Source: Aerococcus mictus | Lineage (GTDB): Bacteria; Bacillota; Bacilli; Lactobacillales; Aerococcaceae | Length of the DNA stretch: 64,000 nt | Reading direction: 5' to 3' | Assembly: GCF_003286595.3 (NCBI RefSeq) | Contig: NZ_CP132985.1 | Span: 744,001 to 808,000, forward strand | Shown here: positions 1 through 8,994 of the stretch, piece by piece | How the letters are laid out: each line of letters opens with the position of its first letter | Position numbering within the stretch: the first letter of the stretch is position 1 | Position numbers and translations under genes: made by a program | Notes under the pieces: generated by a model | Databases searched by the model: none | What the model was told of the DNA's origin: nothing | The model's input: the letters and a program-made list of their open reading frames with translations, nothing else

Positions 1-59
1 CAGGGCTGATATTTAGTACACTAGTGGTTGTGTAAAATAATGCAGCAGAGTTGAAGCAA

Positions 60-200
60 GCTCGTCAATAGTTCGCCCACGAATGGTGTAGTGAGTACCT
101 GCGGCTGCATAGGGGAAAGCCTTGGATGAACTACACGAATGCGATCAATTCCATAATTATTTTACTCCAATACTAATTATTTTAAAAAATGGAGGAAACA
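60..200 (+). promoter_or_regulatory. Structured leader of rpsD (probable S4 autoregulatory leader)
   Basis: The 5' region of rpsD can fold into a stem with GTGTAGT (86-92) pairing to ACTACAC (130-136), enclosing GGCT (103-106) with AGCC (118-121). S4 is known to repress its own synthesis in Bacillus by binding a structured rpsD leader. Equating this fold with that leader is an inference from position and structure only. The promoter is probably near or before the window start, and I could not place it confidently. Confidence 0.45.
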
Positions 201-204
201 ATTT

Positions 205-816
205 ATGTCACGTTATACTGGAACAAGCTGGAAGAAATCACGTCGTTATGGGATTTCATTATCCGGAACTGGTAAAGAATTAGCTCGTCGCCCTTACGCT
301 CCTGGTCAACATGGACCTAACCAACGTCGTAAGAGCTTATCTGAATACGGTCTTCAATTACAAGAAAAACAAAAATTACGTTTTATCTATGGTTTAACTG
401 AAAAGCAATTCCATAATCTATACAACCGTGCTGAAAAGATCAAAGAAGGTACTGTGGGTACCAACTTCATGACCCTTTTAGAACAACGTTTAGATAACAT
501 GGTTTACCGTTTAGGTTTAGCTTCTACCCGTCGCCAAGCACGTCAATTAGTTTCCCATGGACATATCACTGTTGATGGCAAACGTGTTGATATCCCTTCT
601 TACATTGTTGAAGTAGGACAAGTTATCGGCGTTCGTGAAAAATCTAAGAACTTACAAGTGATTAAAGATTCTGTTGAAGGTTTATACGGTCACGTTCCTT
701 ATGTTGAATTTGATGCTGATAAACTAGAAGGCTCATTATCACGCTTACCAGAACGCGATGAAATGAACCAAGAAATCGACGAATCACTCGTTGTTGAATA
801 CTACAACCAAGTTTAA
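205..816 (+). CDS. rpsD: 30S ribosomal protein S4
   Basis: The 203-residue protein matches bacterial S4 in length and layout. It has a basic N-terminus ([16 protein letters not shown]), an [10 protein letters not shown] segment, and an S4 RNA-binding fold around residues 92-155 ([19 protein letters not shown], then [20 protein letters not shown]). S4 binds the 5' domain of 16S rRNA, starts assembly of the 30S subunit and contributes to translational fidelity. The ATG follows a strong GGAGGA site. The gene stands alone, preceded by a structured leader and followed by an intrinsic terminator, which fits autoregulation by S4. Confidence 0.97.
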   Translation: MSRYTGTSWKKSRRYGISLSGTGKELARRPYAPGQHGPNQRRKSLSEYGLQLQEKQKLRFIYGLTEKQFHNLYNRAEKIKEGTVGTNFMTLLEQRLDNMVYRLGLASTRRQARQLVSHGHITVDGKRVDIPSYIVEVGQVIGVREKSKNLQVIKDSVEGLYGHVPYVEFDADKLEGSLSRLPERDEMNQEIDESLVVEYYNQV

Positions 817-829
817 TCTGCTTTTAGAA

Positions 830-864
830 AAGTCTGTTACAGTTTTTGTAACAGACTTTTATTG
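830..864 (+). terminator. Intrinsic terminator of rpsD
   Basis: A perfect stem of AAGTCTGTTAC (830-840) and GTAACAGACTT (848-858) with a T-rich loop is followed by TTATT, directly after the rpsD stop. Confidence 0.85.
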
Positions 865-922
865 TATAGCGGGAGTAGACCTTTGCCTGGCGAATACTTT
901 GGCCATTGCTCTGAGGCTAGTG

Positions 923-951
923 TGGACTAAGTCCCAACTTTAGCGTATAAT
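923..951 (+). promoter_or_regulatory. Promoter of ezrA
   Basis: A consensus -10 TATAAT (946-951) lies 17 bp after a -35-like TGGACT (923-928), about 50 bp before the ezrA start. Confidence 0.6.
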
Positions 952-1002
952 GTTTATTATTAGGTATAAAAGCGTCTTTTTAGCAATAGAGGGGGGAAGA
1001 CA

Positions 1003-2724
1003 GTGGGATTTATAATTGCTCTAATCATCATCATTGTGATTATTTTGATTGGCTATGGCCTACTCTACTACTTAGGTCGCAAGCAAAGCAAAACCAACCT
1101 AGAACTTGATGAGAAGAAACAGGAGATCATGGCCATTCCTGTTGCAGATAAACTCTACACTATCCGTAATAAAAATGTGAGTGGAAATACACGCCGGCTA
1201 TTTGAGGCTGAACAAGCCAAGTGGCAAACCATTAAACAGTATAAGTTGCCTGAAATTGAAGCGGCACTGGTGCAGGCCCAGGCAGATGCTGATAAATTTT
1301 CGCTGATTAAGTCTAGAAAAACGGCCGAAGAAACCGAAAAGTTGATTTATGATACTTTGCAAGATGTTCAGAATATCAATCAATCCTTAGAAGAACTCTT
1401 AGCTAGCGAGTCAAAAAATGAAGCTTATTTTCAAGAGGTTAATGACCGCTATGCCAAAATAAGAAAACAACTCCTTGCCCATGGTTATGCCTATGGGGAT
1501 TCACAAGAAACTTTGGAAAAACATCTTTCTTATATTGAATTGGACTTTACCAAATACAATACCTTAATGAGCGATGCCGACTACCTAGCAGCTCATGATG
1601 TTTTAGACCAAACTAAGGAAGATATCGAAGCCTTAGAAGCGATGATGGAAGAAATTCCTAAGTTATTGGATAAGATTGATAATGAATATGAAGAACAACT
1701 TGAAGACCTTAAATCTGGCTATTCGCAAATGCTAGATATGGACTTCCAGTTCCCTTCTGGTGTACGGGTTGATGAAGAAATTCAACAGGTAGAAAAGGGC
1801 ATCGAGCAATGCTATGCAGCCTTAGCTGAATGCGATTTAAGTGAAACATCTTCCTTAATGAGCGCAACTGAAGCTCAAATTGACCGCAGCTATGAATTAA
1901 TGGAAGTTGAATTACGGGCTAAGGAATATATTGAGAAAAACCAAGGTAACCTTGAACAAAGAATTAACCAAGTCCGCCAAAGTAATCGCTATGGCTCACT
2001 AGAAATTGACCGGGTGTCCCAAAATTATCTGCTCCATGATAATGAACTGGGCAAGTTACAGGACTACGCCGATCAAATTGACCGCATCCACGAAGAAGTA
2101 GATACCGTTAACCAACGTCTAGGAGCCCACGTCATTGCCTATACCGACATGCAGAGCGTTTATAAAGACAAATATGAACAACTTAATGAAATTGATAAGG
2201 CCCAATCCCATATTGTGGGCTCCTTAGCCAATCTCCGGCAAAAAGAACGCGATGCCCGTGACATGCTCTATACTTTCGACTTAGATATGCGTAATATGAA
2301 ACGCCGGGTTAATCAGTATCATTTACCGGGACTGCCTGATGCTTATCTAGATCGTTATTTTGCTACTGAAGATAAAGTTGAAGAACTCGAGCGCAAAATG
2401 AATCGGATCAAACTGGATATGGATGAAATTGACCAGCTCGTCAATGAAGTTTCCGAGGCAATTGAGCGTCTTGATTTAGAAACGGAAAATATGATTGACC
2501 AAGCCTTATTGACCGAACAAACCGTTCAATATGCTAACCGCTACCGGGCCAACCATCCTGAACTGAATCAAGCCATCGAAAAATCTTCTTATTACTTTAA
2601 TCAAACTTTCGATTATAAAAAAGCCCATCAGACCATTAGTCAAGCTGTTGACCAATTAGAGTCAGGGGCTTCTAATAAAGTCGAGAACCAATATCGTCAA
2701 GAGAAAGAAGAGCGTTTGTATTAA
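1003..2724 (+). CDS. ezrA: Septation ring formation regulator EzrA
   Basis: The protein has 573 residues: an N-terminal transmembrane segment (residues 2-25), then a basic patch and a long charged, almost continuous coiled coil. This is the EzrA layout, and the length is typical. EzrA is a membrane-anchored negative regulator of FtsZ ring assembly and couples division to wall synthesis in low-GC Gram-positives. The GTG start is set by an AGGGGGGAAG ribosome-binding site. The gene has its own promoter and terminator and precedes the desulfurase-thiI pair, an order I recognise from other Lactobacillales and Bacillus. Confidence 0.93.
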   Translation: MGFIIALIIIIVIILIGYGLLYYLGRKQSKTNLELDEKKQEIMAIPVADKLYTIRNKNVSGNTRRLFEAEQAKWQTIKQYKLPEIEAALVQAQADADKFSLIKSRKTAEETEKLIYDTLQDVQNINQSLEELLASESKNEAYFQEVNDRYAKIRKQLLAHGYAYGDSQETLEKHLSYIELDFTKYNTLMSDADYLAAHDVLDQTKEDIEALEAMMEEIPKLLDKIDNEYEEQLEDLKSGYSQMLDMDFQFPSGVRVDEEIQQVEKGIEQCYAALAECDLSETSSLMSATEAQIDRSYELMEVELRAKEYIEKNQGNLEQRINQVRQSNRYGSLEIDRVSQNYLLHDNELGKLQDYADQIDRIHEEVDTVNQRLGAHVIAYTDMQSVYKDKYEQLNEIDKAQSHIVGSLANLRQKERDARDMLYTFDLDMRNMKRRVNQYHLPGLPDAYLDRYFATEDKVEELERKMNRIKLDMDEIDQLVNEVSEAIERLDLETENMIDQALLTEQTVQYANRYRANHPELNQAIEKSSYYFNQTFDYKKAHQTISQAVDQLESGASNKVENQYRQEKEERLY

Positions 2725-2762
2725 ATATTAATAGGGACTCATTGATCAGTCTCTAAACAAGA

Positions 2763-2813
2763 AAAGTGCTTCAATCAATTGGATAGCTATTGATTTGATG
2801 CACTTTTGCTTTT
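2763..2813 (+). terminator. Intrinsic terminator of ezrA
   Basis: AAAGTGC (2763-2769) and GCACTTT (2800-2806) close a hairpin whose interior also pairs (CAATCAAT with ATTGATTTG). A T-rich run follows. Confidence 0.7.
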
Positions 2814-2870
2814 TATCCATTGATTGAATGACTAGCAGTCATTATTTTGTCCGTATATAAAGGAGTAATC

Positions 2871-4025
2871 ATGTCAGAAATCATTTATTTTGATAATAGT
2901 GCAACAACTAAAATTGATCCTGCCGCTTTAAAGTCCCTGGTGATGACCATGGAGAATTATTACGGCAACCCCTCCAGCTTGCATGACTTAGGTAACCAAG
3001 CCAAAGCCTTGCTCAATAAGGCCCGCCAGCAAATCGCAGAACTCTGTGGCTGTCAGGCAGAGGAAATCTTTTTTACCAGTGGGGGAACGGAATCCAATAA
3101 CTGGGCGCTTAAAGGCACAGCCTACGAAAAAGCTGGCCGGGGTAAACATATCATTACTTCTAGTGTTGAACACCCCTCAGTCAGTCATACTTTAAAAGAG
3201 CTGGAACAAGAAGGTTTTGAAGTGACTTACTTACCTGTTGATAAGGAAGGGCGGGTAAACCCCAAGGATCTTCAGACCGCATTACGACCGGATACGATTC
3301 TGGTGTCAATCATGGCTGTAAATAATGAAATTGGGACCATCCAACCGATCAAGGAGATAGCTGAAATTTTAACCGATTTCCCCACCATCCACTTCCATGT
3401 TGATGGCGTCCAAAGCTTAGGCCGTTTTAAGAATCCCCTCATTCATTCTCGGGTAGATTTGTATTCCTTCTCATCGCATAAATTCAATGGGCCTCGGGGA
3501 GTGGGAATTCTCTACAAAAAGAAAAACCGGACTTTAAAGAATTTAGTAGAAGGTGGCGGCCAAGAAGCGAATCTACGGAGTGGTACCGAAAACTTGCCCG
3601 GAATTGTGGCAACAGCCAAGGCTTTCCGCTTAAGTTTAGAGCGGGCTCAGGAAGAAAATCAGCGCCAAGAAGCCATCCAAGCTTTAATCAGAGCTTACCT
3701 CAAACAATACCCTGATACCATCCGCATTTTCTCTCCTGAATCAGGCGCTTCTCCCCATGTACTCTGCTTTGCCTTAAAGGCGGTTCGTGGAGAAGTGATG
3801 GTCCACGCTTTGGAAGAAAAGGGCATCTATGTGTCCACCACCAGTGCCTGTTCTAGCCGCCAAACCGGTCATTCTTCATCAACCTTACTAGCCATGGGAG
3901 TCGATGGGTCTTGGGCTCATTCGGCTATTCGTCTAAGCTTTGGCTTTGAAAATACAGAAGAAGAAGCTCAACGCTTTATTGACACTTTTGAAGAATTACG
4001 TCAAAAATTTACTGTTATCCAATAG
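2871..4025 (+). CDS. Cysteine desulfurase, NifS/IscS class (ThiI partner)
   Basis: This is a 384-residue PLP-dependent aminotransferase-fold enzyme. It shows YFDNSATT at the N-terminus, an HPSV histidine region, the PLP-binding lysine in SSHKFNGPRG (about residue 204) and a catalytic cysteine in TTSACSSRQTG (about residue 327). It converts cysteine to alanine and passes the persulfide sulfur onward. ThiI begins 8 bp downstream, so its main role is probably sulfur donation for 4-thiouridine in tRNA, as for the NifZ-ThiI pair of Bacillus. The ATG at 2871 is chosen over an upstream TTG (2847) because AAAGGAG lies just before it. Confidence 0.92.
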   Translation: MSEIIYFDNSATTKIDPAALKSLVMTMENYYGNPSSLHDLGNQAKALLNKARQQIAELCGCQAEEIFFTSGGTESNNWALKGTAYEKAGRGKHIITSSVEHPSVSHTLKELEQEGFEVTYLPVDKEGRVNPKDLQTALRPDTILVSIMAVNNEIGTIQPIKEIAEILTDFPTIHFHVDGVQSLGRFKNPLIHSRVDLYSFSSHKFNGPRGVGILYKKKNRTLKNLVEGGGQEANLRSGTENLPGIVATAKAFRLSLERAQEENQRQEAIQALIRAYLKQYPDTIRIFSPESGASPHVLCFALKAVRGEVMVHALEEKGIYVSTTSACSSRQTGHSSSTLLAMGVDGSWAHSAIRLSFGFENTEEEAQRFIDTFEELRQKFTVIQ

Positions 4026-4033
4026 GAGGTCTT

Positions 4034-5257
4034 ATGGAAACTAAAATCATGATTCGCTATGGTGAATTATCAGTTAAGGGAAAAAATAAACGCCGTTTTA
4101 TTAACCGTTTAGCTGAAAATATCCGCCAAATCTTTTCCGACTATCCACAGCTTAAGGTGAGTGAACAGTTCGATTTCATGTTTATTGAGCTTAATGGCGT
4201 CGATAAGGGAATCGTTATTGATCGCTTACAATATATTTTTGGTATCCAAAGTTATAGTCCTGTCTACGAAATTGGCCGCGACTTTGACCTGTTAAAAGAA
4301 GTGGCCAAACAAGTGGTGAAAGAAAAATTAGATGAAAGGGAAATTCATAGCTTCAAGGTTGCTACTTCCCGCTCCGACCACAATTATCATATGGATACCA
4401 ATGCTATTAACCGGGAATTAGGGGCTTATCTGATGGAAGAATTCCCCGATTTAGAAGTTAAAATGAAAAAGCCCGACCTCACTATCCGGGTTAAGGTCCG
4501 CTTCAAGGACTTTGTCGTGTCTTCTGACTGGATTAAAGGGATCGGCGGTTTACCGGTGGGAACCAGTTCCCGTGGGATTCTCATGTTATCTGGGGGGATT
4601 GATTCTCCGGTAGCAGGATATTTAGCCATGAAACGTGGAGTGAGACCCATTGCCATCCACTTTGCTTCACCACCCTATACCAGTCCCCAAGCCCTAGAAA
4701 AGGCGAAACAATTAGCGGGTAAGTTAACTAAATTCGGCTCTTGGATCGATTTTATTGAAGTGCCTTTTACAGAAATTCAAGAAGCCATTAAGGAGCATAT
4801 CCCCAGTGAATATTTAATGACCATTACCCGGCGGATGATGCTAAGGGTGGCTGACCGCATTCGTGACCAGTACCATGCCCTATCCATTATTAATGGAGAG
4901 TCCCTGGGACAAGTGGCTTCACAGACTGCTGAATCCATGTATGCCATCAATGCCGTGACGACAACACCGATTATTCGTCCTGTTGTTACCATGGATAAAT
5001 TAGAAATTATTGATATTGCCCAGGCGATTGATACTTTTGATTTGTCGATTCAACCTTTTGAGGACTGCTGTACTGTTTTTGCACCGGCTTCACCAAGTAC
5101 TAAGCCAAGAGTGGACCGCTGTGAATATTATGAATCTCGTCTTGATATTGACAGTCTAGTGGACAATTGCCTAGCTAAGCTTAACTTTGAGCGAATTGAC
5201 CACCATTCCTTAGAGGAAAGCAGTGCCCAAGAAGAAGCCATGGATGACTTGCTTTAA
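4034..5257 (+). CDS. thiI: tRNA 4-thiouridine synthase ThiI
   Basis: The 407-residue protein has an N-terminal ferredoxin-like and THUMP region (residues 1-165) and a PP-loop ATPase motif LSGGIDSPVAG (about residue 184). A CC-containing segment EDCCTVFAPASPSTKPR lies near the end. ThiI adenylates U8 of tRNA and inserts sulfur to give s4U. It lacks the C-terminal rhodanese domain of the E. coli enzyme, which is the normal short Gram-positive form, so sulfur transfer should rely on the desulfurase encoded just upstream. The spacing of 8 bp and the AGGAGG site indicate translational linkage. Confidence 0.95.
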   Translation: METKIMIRYGELSVKGKNKRRFINRLAENIRQIFSDYPQLKVSEQFDFMFIELNGVDKGIVIDRLQYIFGIQSYSPVYEIGRDFDLLKEVAKQVVKEKLDEREIHSFKVATSRSDHNYHMDTNAINRELGAYLMEEFPDLEVKMKKPDLTIRVKVRFKDFVVSSDWIKGIGGLPVGTSSRGILMLSGGIDSPVAGYLAMKRGVRPIAIHFASPPYTSPQALEKAKQLAGKLTKFGSWIDFIEVPFTEIQEAIKEHIPSEYLMTITRRMMLRVADRIRDQYHALSIINGESLGQVASQTAESMYAINAVTTTPIIRPVVTMDKLEIIDIAQAIDTFDLSIQPFEDCCTVFAPASPSTKPRVDRCEYYESRLDIDSLVDNCLAKLNFERIDHHSLEESSAQEEAMDDLL

Positions 5258-5299
5258 ACACAGCAATGACTTCATCCAGTTTATAAAACAGAATAATAT

Positions 5300-5334
5300 A
5301 AAAAGCTTGCCTCTCTCGATTGGCAAGCTTTTTA
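5300..5334 (+). terminator. Intrinsic terminator of the desulfurase-thiI operon
   Basis: AAAAAGCTTGCC (5300-5311) pairs perfectly with GGCAAGCTTTTT (5322-5333). The A and T flanks make it usable from both strands, and it also faces the small convergent gene at 5343-5516. Confidence 0.85.
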
Positions 5335-5342
5335 GCGCTTAT

Positions 5343-5516
5343 TTAGAAAAAATACCCGTAAACGGCGACACCTAGACTAATCACTACACCCGAAACGAGG
5401 GCAAGTAACATGGCCCAGGTGAATAATTTGCCCCATCTTTTCTTACGTCTTTTTTTTCGTTCTGATTTTTCATAGGCTTTTTCTCGTTGCTCTTTCCAAT
5501 TCGTTGAATTTGACAT
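5343..5516 (-). CDS. Small single-pass membrane protein of unknown function
   Basis: A 57-residue reading frame begins MSNSTNWKEQREKAYEKSER. It continues with a run of lysine and arginine (KKRRKKRWGK) and one hydrophobic helix (about residues 34-54), ending GYFF. The layout is a cytoplasmic basic N-terminus and one membrane anchor, as in small EpuA-like or division-associated proteins, but I cannot assign a family. An extended -10 on the minus strand (TGCTATAAT, 5552-5560) and an AAGGAG site support expression. The gene is convergent with thiI. Confidence 0.6.
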   Translation of the reverse strand: MSNSTNWKEQREKAYEKSERKKRRKKRWGKLFTWAMLLALVSGVVISLGVAVYGYFF

Positions 5517-5551
5517 ATCCTTATAACGCTCCTTACAATAATCTCCTTGCT

Positions 5552-5560
5552 ATTATAGCA
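5552..5560 (-). promoter_or_regulatory. Extended -10 promoter of the small membrane protein gene
   Basis: On the minus strand TGCTATAAT is a perfect extended -10. The -35 region is weak. It lies 36 bp upstream of the ATG at 5516. Confidence 0.5.
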
Positions 5561-5669
5561 TAAAGGCTAATGACATTTAACGTGGACTTAGAAAGATTTC
5601 TTTAAGCCTTCACTTAAGTAAAGGAAGAAAACAAGTGCCTGGCTACGTCTTTATTTTTGCTAAAGACTT

Positions 5670-5683
5670 TGATAATATTATCA
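5670..5683. promoter_or_regulatory. Perfect 14-bp palindrome upstream of gnd (possible operator)
   Basis: TGATAATATTATCA is a perfect inverted repeat 63 bp upstream of the gnd start and overlaps plausible -10 hexamers. Its half-site TGATAAT resembles half-sites of Fur-family regulators, but the spacing (7-0-7) is not the classical one, so the assignment is speculative. Confidence 0.35.
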
Positions 5684-5746
5684 TTGAAATGAGAAGCCTA
5701 ATGACGCAATCTCATCGAATGTTATTAGAATGTAGGAGGAACTACT

Positions 5747-7180
5747 ATGACTCAAGCACAAATTGGTGTAATCGGAATGGCGGTAATGGGGAAAAACTTA
5801 GCCCTAAATATTGAAAGCCGCGGCTATACGGTCGCTATTTATAATCGGACTACCTCACGGATGGAGGCCGTTTATGAAGAAAATAAGGACAAGAACTTAG
5901 TCCCTACCCGTTCCCTAGAAGAATTTGTTGAACATCTTGAACGTCCTCGTCGTATTTTACTCATGGTAAAGGCCGGGGCAGCTACTGATCATTTTATTGA
6001 CCAAATTTTACCTCTTTTAGAAGAAGGCGATATCCTCATTGATGGGGGAAACACCTACTTCAAAGATACTATACGTCGTTCAGAAAAATTAGCCCAATCC
6101 GGTATCCACTTTATCGGTATGGGTGTTTCTGGTGGTGAAGAGGGTGCCTTGAAGGGACCTGCTTTAATGCCAGGTGGTCAAAAAGAAGCTTATCTAGAAA
6201 TGAAAGATATTCTTGAAGCCATGGCGGCTAAGGCACCAAGTGATGGTAAACCCTGCGTGACCTATATTGGTGAAAATGGGGCCGGTCACTTTGTTAAAAT
6301 GGTCCACAACGGTATCGAATATGGGGACATGGAATTAATTAGTGAATCCTATGATTTATTGCGTCATTATTTAGATTTAAGCGTGGAAGAATGCGCCCAA
6401 TACTTCAAGCAATGGAACCAAGGCGAATTAGACAGCTATTTGATTGAAATTACTGCTGATATTTTGACCAAGAAGGACCCCCAAACCCAAGCGCCAATGA
6501 TTGACGTTATTCTTGATGCTGCGGGTAATAAGGGAACTGGGAAATGGACATCTCAAGAGGCCTTAGACTTAGGGGTGCCACTACCAACTATTACGGATTC
6601 AGTCTATGCACGTTATATTTCTGCTTTAAAGGATGAACGTGTCCGTGCTAGCCAAGTCTTAGAAGGACCAAGCCAAGTGCAAGGTGTTGAGGATAAGGAA
6701 GCCTTTATTGAAAAAATCCGTCAAGCCCTCTATTTCTCTAAACTAATGAGCTACGCCCAAGGTTTTGTGGAATACCGTGAAGCAAGCAAGACTTACAATT
6801 GGGACTTAGATTATAAGGCCATTGCAAGTATATTTAGAGGGGGATGTATTATTCGGGCACAATTCCTTGAAACAATTATGGCTGCTTATGAGAATAATCC
6901 AGAATTAGAAAATATTCTTTTAGATGATTACTTTAAGGAAATAGCCGCTAAATACCAACAAGCTACCCGGGATGTGGTGAGTGCAGCAGTTCAAGCGGGT
7001 ATTCCGGTGTCTGGATTTACTAGTGCGATTTCATATTATGACAGCTATCGTTCAGCCACACTACCTGCTAATATGATCCAAGCACAAAGAGATTATTTTG
7101 GGGCCCATACTTATCAAAGAGTGGACCAAGAAGGAACTTATCATTTCTTATGGGATGAAGAAAAGGAAGTTAAGCAGTAA
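5747..7180 (+). CDS. gnd: 6-phosphogluconate dehydrogenase, decarboxylating
   Basis: The protein has 477 residues with the NADP-binding motif [15 protein letters not shown] at the N-terminus, [18 protein letters not shown], the substrate motif [19 protein letters not shown], and the active-site region [16 protein letters not shown]. It oxidises and decarboxylates 6-phosphogluconate to ribulose 5-phosphate with production of NADPH in the oxidative pentose phosphate pathway. The ATG follows TAGGAGGAAC. The response regulator gene begins 26 bp downstream and is probably co-transcribed. Confidence 0.97.
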   Translation: MTQAQIGVIGMAVMGKNLALNIESRGYTVAIYNRTTSRMEAVYEENKDKNLVPTRSLEEFVEHLERPRRILLMVKAGAATDHFIDQILPLLEEGDILIDGGNTYFKDTIRRSEKLAQSGIHFIGMGVSGGEEGALKGPALMPGGQKEAYLEMKDILEAMAAKAPSDGKPCVTYIGENGAGHFVKMVHNGIEYGDMELISESYDLLRHYLDLSVEECAQYFKQWNQGELDSYLIEITADILTKKDPQTQAPMIDVILDAAGNKGTGKWTSQEALDLGVPLPTITDSVYARYISALKDERVRASQVLEGPSQVQGVEDKEAFIEKIRQALYFSKLMSYAQGFVEYREASKTYNWDLDYKAIASIFRGGCIIRAQFLETIMAAYENNPELENILLDDYFKEIAAKYQQATRDVVSAAVQAGIPVSGFTSAISYYDSYRSATLPANMIQAQRDYFGAHTYQRVDQEGTYHFLWDEEKEVKQ

Positions 7181-7206
7181 TCCGCATTAAGGAGTTGTGT
7201 TAGGGT

Positions 7207-7914
7207 TTGGAAGCAAAAAAGCAAATTCTTTTAATCGATGCTGAAGAAGAATGGGTGCATTACCTCGGTGATGAGTTAAATAGTGAAAATTATTTTGCCA
7301 CAATCGCTCATGATGGTCCAATGGGCTTAGAACTGGCTCATCAACACCAATGGGATTTGATTTTACTTGATTTAGATTTGCCTTTGTTAAACGGCTTAGA
7401 GGTCATGCGCCGCTTGCGGCAAGAGATGACGGTCCCAATTCTAGTGATGACCCAGCGCTCATCGGTCATTGACCAAGTGTCCGCCTTGGACCAAGGAGCT
7501 GATGGTTATTTAATTAAGCCGCTTCCAATTGAAGTTTTTTTAGCACACATACGCTCAATTTTAAGGCGTATGACCATTGAAGCCAATGAAAACCACATTA
7601 GACAGACCCGCTTGGTCTTTCGCGATTTACTAGTAGAAAAAGAAAATCATCTTGCTTATCGCGGCGAAGAAGTCCTAGACTTAACCAAGCGCGAGTATGA
7701 TCTATTAGTCATTTTTATGGAGAATATCAATAAGGTATTGAGCCGGGAAAAATTACTTAAAGATGTCTGGGGCTTTCAAAGTGTGGTTGAAACCAATGTC
7801 GTGGACGTTTATATACGTTACCTACGTAATAAAATTGATCCCAATAGGAATCAAAAGTATATCCAAACCATCCGCGGTGCTGGTTATGTCATGCGCGATG
7901 AGGATAACTCTTAG
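7207..7914 (+). CDS. Orphan OmpR-family response regulator, RitR-like by context
   Basis: The 235-residue protein has a receiver domain (residues 5-118) and a C-terminal winged helix (about 135-230, ending RGAGYVMRDE). The phospho-acceptor aspartate is present (LLDLDLP), as are the threonine (VMT) and lysine (IKP). The usual paired acidic residues at the start are altered to IDAEEE. No histidine kinase gene is adjacent. In Streptococcus pneumoniae gnd is followed by the orphan iron-transport repressor RitR, so the gene pair is a useful clue, though this protein has no cysteine and keeps the aspartate that RitR lacks. The start is a TTG, 12 bp after AAGGAG. Confidence 0.8.
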   Translation: MEAKKQILLIDAEEEWVHYLGDELNSENYFATIAHDGPMGLELAHQHQWDLILLDLDLPLLNGLEVMRRLRQEMTVPILVMTQRSSVIDQVSALDQGADGYLIKPLPIEVFLAHIRSILRRMTIEANENHIRQTRLVFRDLLVEKENHLAYRGEEVLDLTKREYDLLVIFMENINKVLSREKLLKDVWGFQSVVETNVVDVYIRYLRNKIDPNRNQKYIQTIRGAGYVMRDEDNS

Positions 7915-7929
7915 CATAAAAAAGACATT

Positions 7930-7984
7930 AAAACACCCCCTAACTGTGAGCTTAATGCGCTAGCAGCTAGGGGGTGTTTTAGTT
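7930..7984. terminator. Bidirectional terminator between the regulator and yidC
   Basis: AAAACACCCCCTA (7930-7942) pairs with TAGGGGGTGTTTT (7968-7980). It separates two convergent genes and has A and T tracts on both sides. Confidence 0.8.
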
Positions 7985-8003
7985 TGAATGCTTACTTAAA
8001 ACT

Positions 8004-8930
8004 TTATTTCTTTCTGTTTTGTTTTCCCGCATTCCGGTTAGATTTATGGGGCTTAGTTGATGAAGTTGAGGAATTTGCTGTATGGGTGACGTCTTTTACC
8101 GTATTATTGGGTTTATAATGTTGGTCAAAGCGGATGGGATTATCCTTCATTTCATCTTCCACTTTGGCTTTAATACGAGGATGAACAAAGGTATTAATAG
8201 CCAATTGTTGGAGCATTCCCCAAATGGTGGTTGTTACTAAGTATAAACCAATGGCAGCAGGGACGTTGAAGACAACAAAACCGAGCATGAGAGGCATAAA
8301 TAGCATGGATTTACCTTGTTGCTCGCGGACTTCTTCAGGCATGGTTTGCATGCTGATCCGGGTTTGTAAGAAAGATAAAAGAATAAAGATAATTGTTAAA
8401 ACCAGGTTGGGTTCTCCTAAAGAGAAGCCAAAGAAATTGTAGTTGGCAATATTTTGGTTATTATAGATCGCCACATACATCCCGGAAAGGATAGGTAACT
8501 GAATTAATAGGGGTAAACAGCCCATATTTCCAAATAAAGAAATGTTATTATCCTTCATAAAGGCCTGTTGTTGACGGGTATATTCCATTTGTTCTTCTGG
8601 AGTTTCGGCGCCTTGGATTAACTCTTGGAATTTCATCAAGTAAGGTTGGTAATAACGGCGTTTCTCTGTCCCTAGAATGGAACTGGTTTGTTGCTTGTAG
8701 GTGAGTGGAATAAGTAGTAGGCGGATAATGATCACTAGGCCAATAATAGCAAAGCCATAGTTACCATTGAAAAATTGGGCCAACCACTCAATTAACTGGT
8801 TAATTGGACTGGCAATTAAACGAAAAGTCCAGCTGTCTTGGTTACGGCTCACACAGCCTCCTAAGAATAGGGAAGAGGCAGCCAATAGACTGAGCAGCTG
8901 GAGGTGTTTTGATTTGGTACTTGTTTTCAA
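8004..8930 (-). CDS. yidC: Membrane protein insertase YidC/OxaA, lipoprotein type
   Basis: The 308-residue protein has a lipoprotein signal ending in a lipobox (LFLGGC, cysteine at about 26), five hydrophobic segments typical of Gram-positive YidC, the conserved IRLLLIPLTYKQQ segment, and a hydrophilic, lysine-rich C-terminal tail (KPHKSNRNAGKQNRKK). It inserts membrane proteins alone or with SecYEG. The basic tail is typical of the YidC2-type paralogue, which can interact with ribosomes. It lies 64 bp downstream of the acylphosphatase gene on the same strand and is probably co-transcribed with it. Confidence 0.93.
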   Translation of the reverse strand: MKTSTKSKHLQLLSLLAASSLFLGGCVSRNQDSWTFRLIASPINQLIEWLAQFFNGNYGFAIIGLVIIIRLLLIPLTYKQQTSSILGTEKRRYYQPYLMKFQELIQGAETPEEQMEYTRQQQAFMKDNNISLFGNMGCLPLLIQLPILSGMYVAIYNNQNIANYNFFGFSLGEPNLVLTIIFILLSFLQTRISMQTMPEEVREQQGKSMLFMPLMLGFVVFNVPAAIGLYLVTTTIWGMLQQLAINTFVHPRIKAKVEDEMKDNPIRFDQHYKPNNTVKDVTHTANSSTSSTKPHKSNRNAGKQNRKK

Positions 8931-8994
8931 AATAGCACTCCTTAATTATAGATTTGTCGAACGCCCCTAATTTTAGCGAAAAATATTGTTTTTT

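Noticed and set aside
1..136. Resemblance of the rpsD leader to RNase P RNA or tmRNA (GGGGAAAGCC segment)
   Set aside because: Only a short string matches. The characteristic flanking cores of RNase P and the tag-coding and tRNA-like parts of tmRNA are absent.
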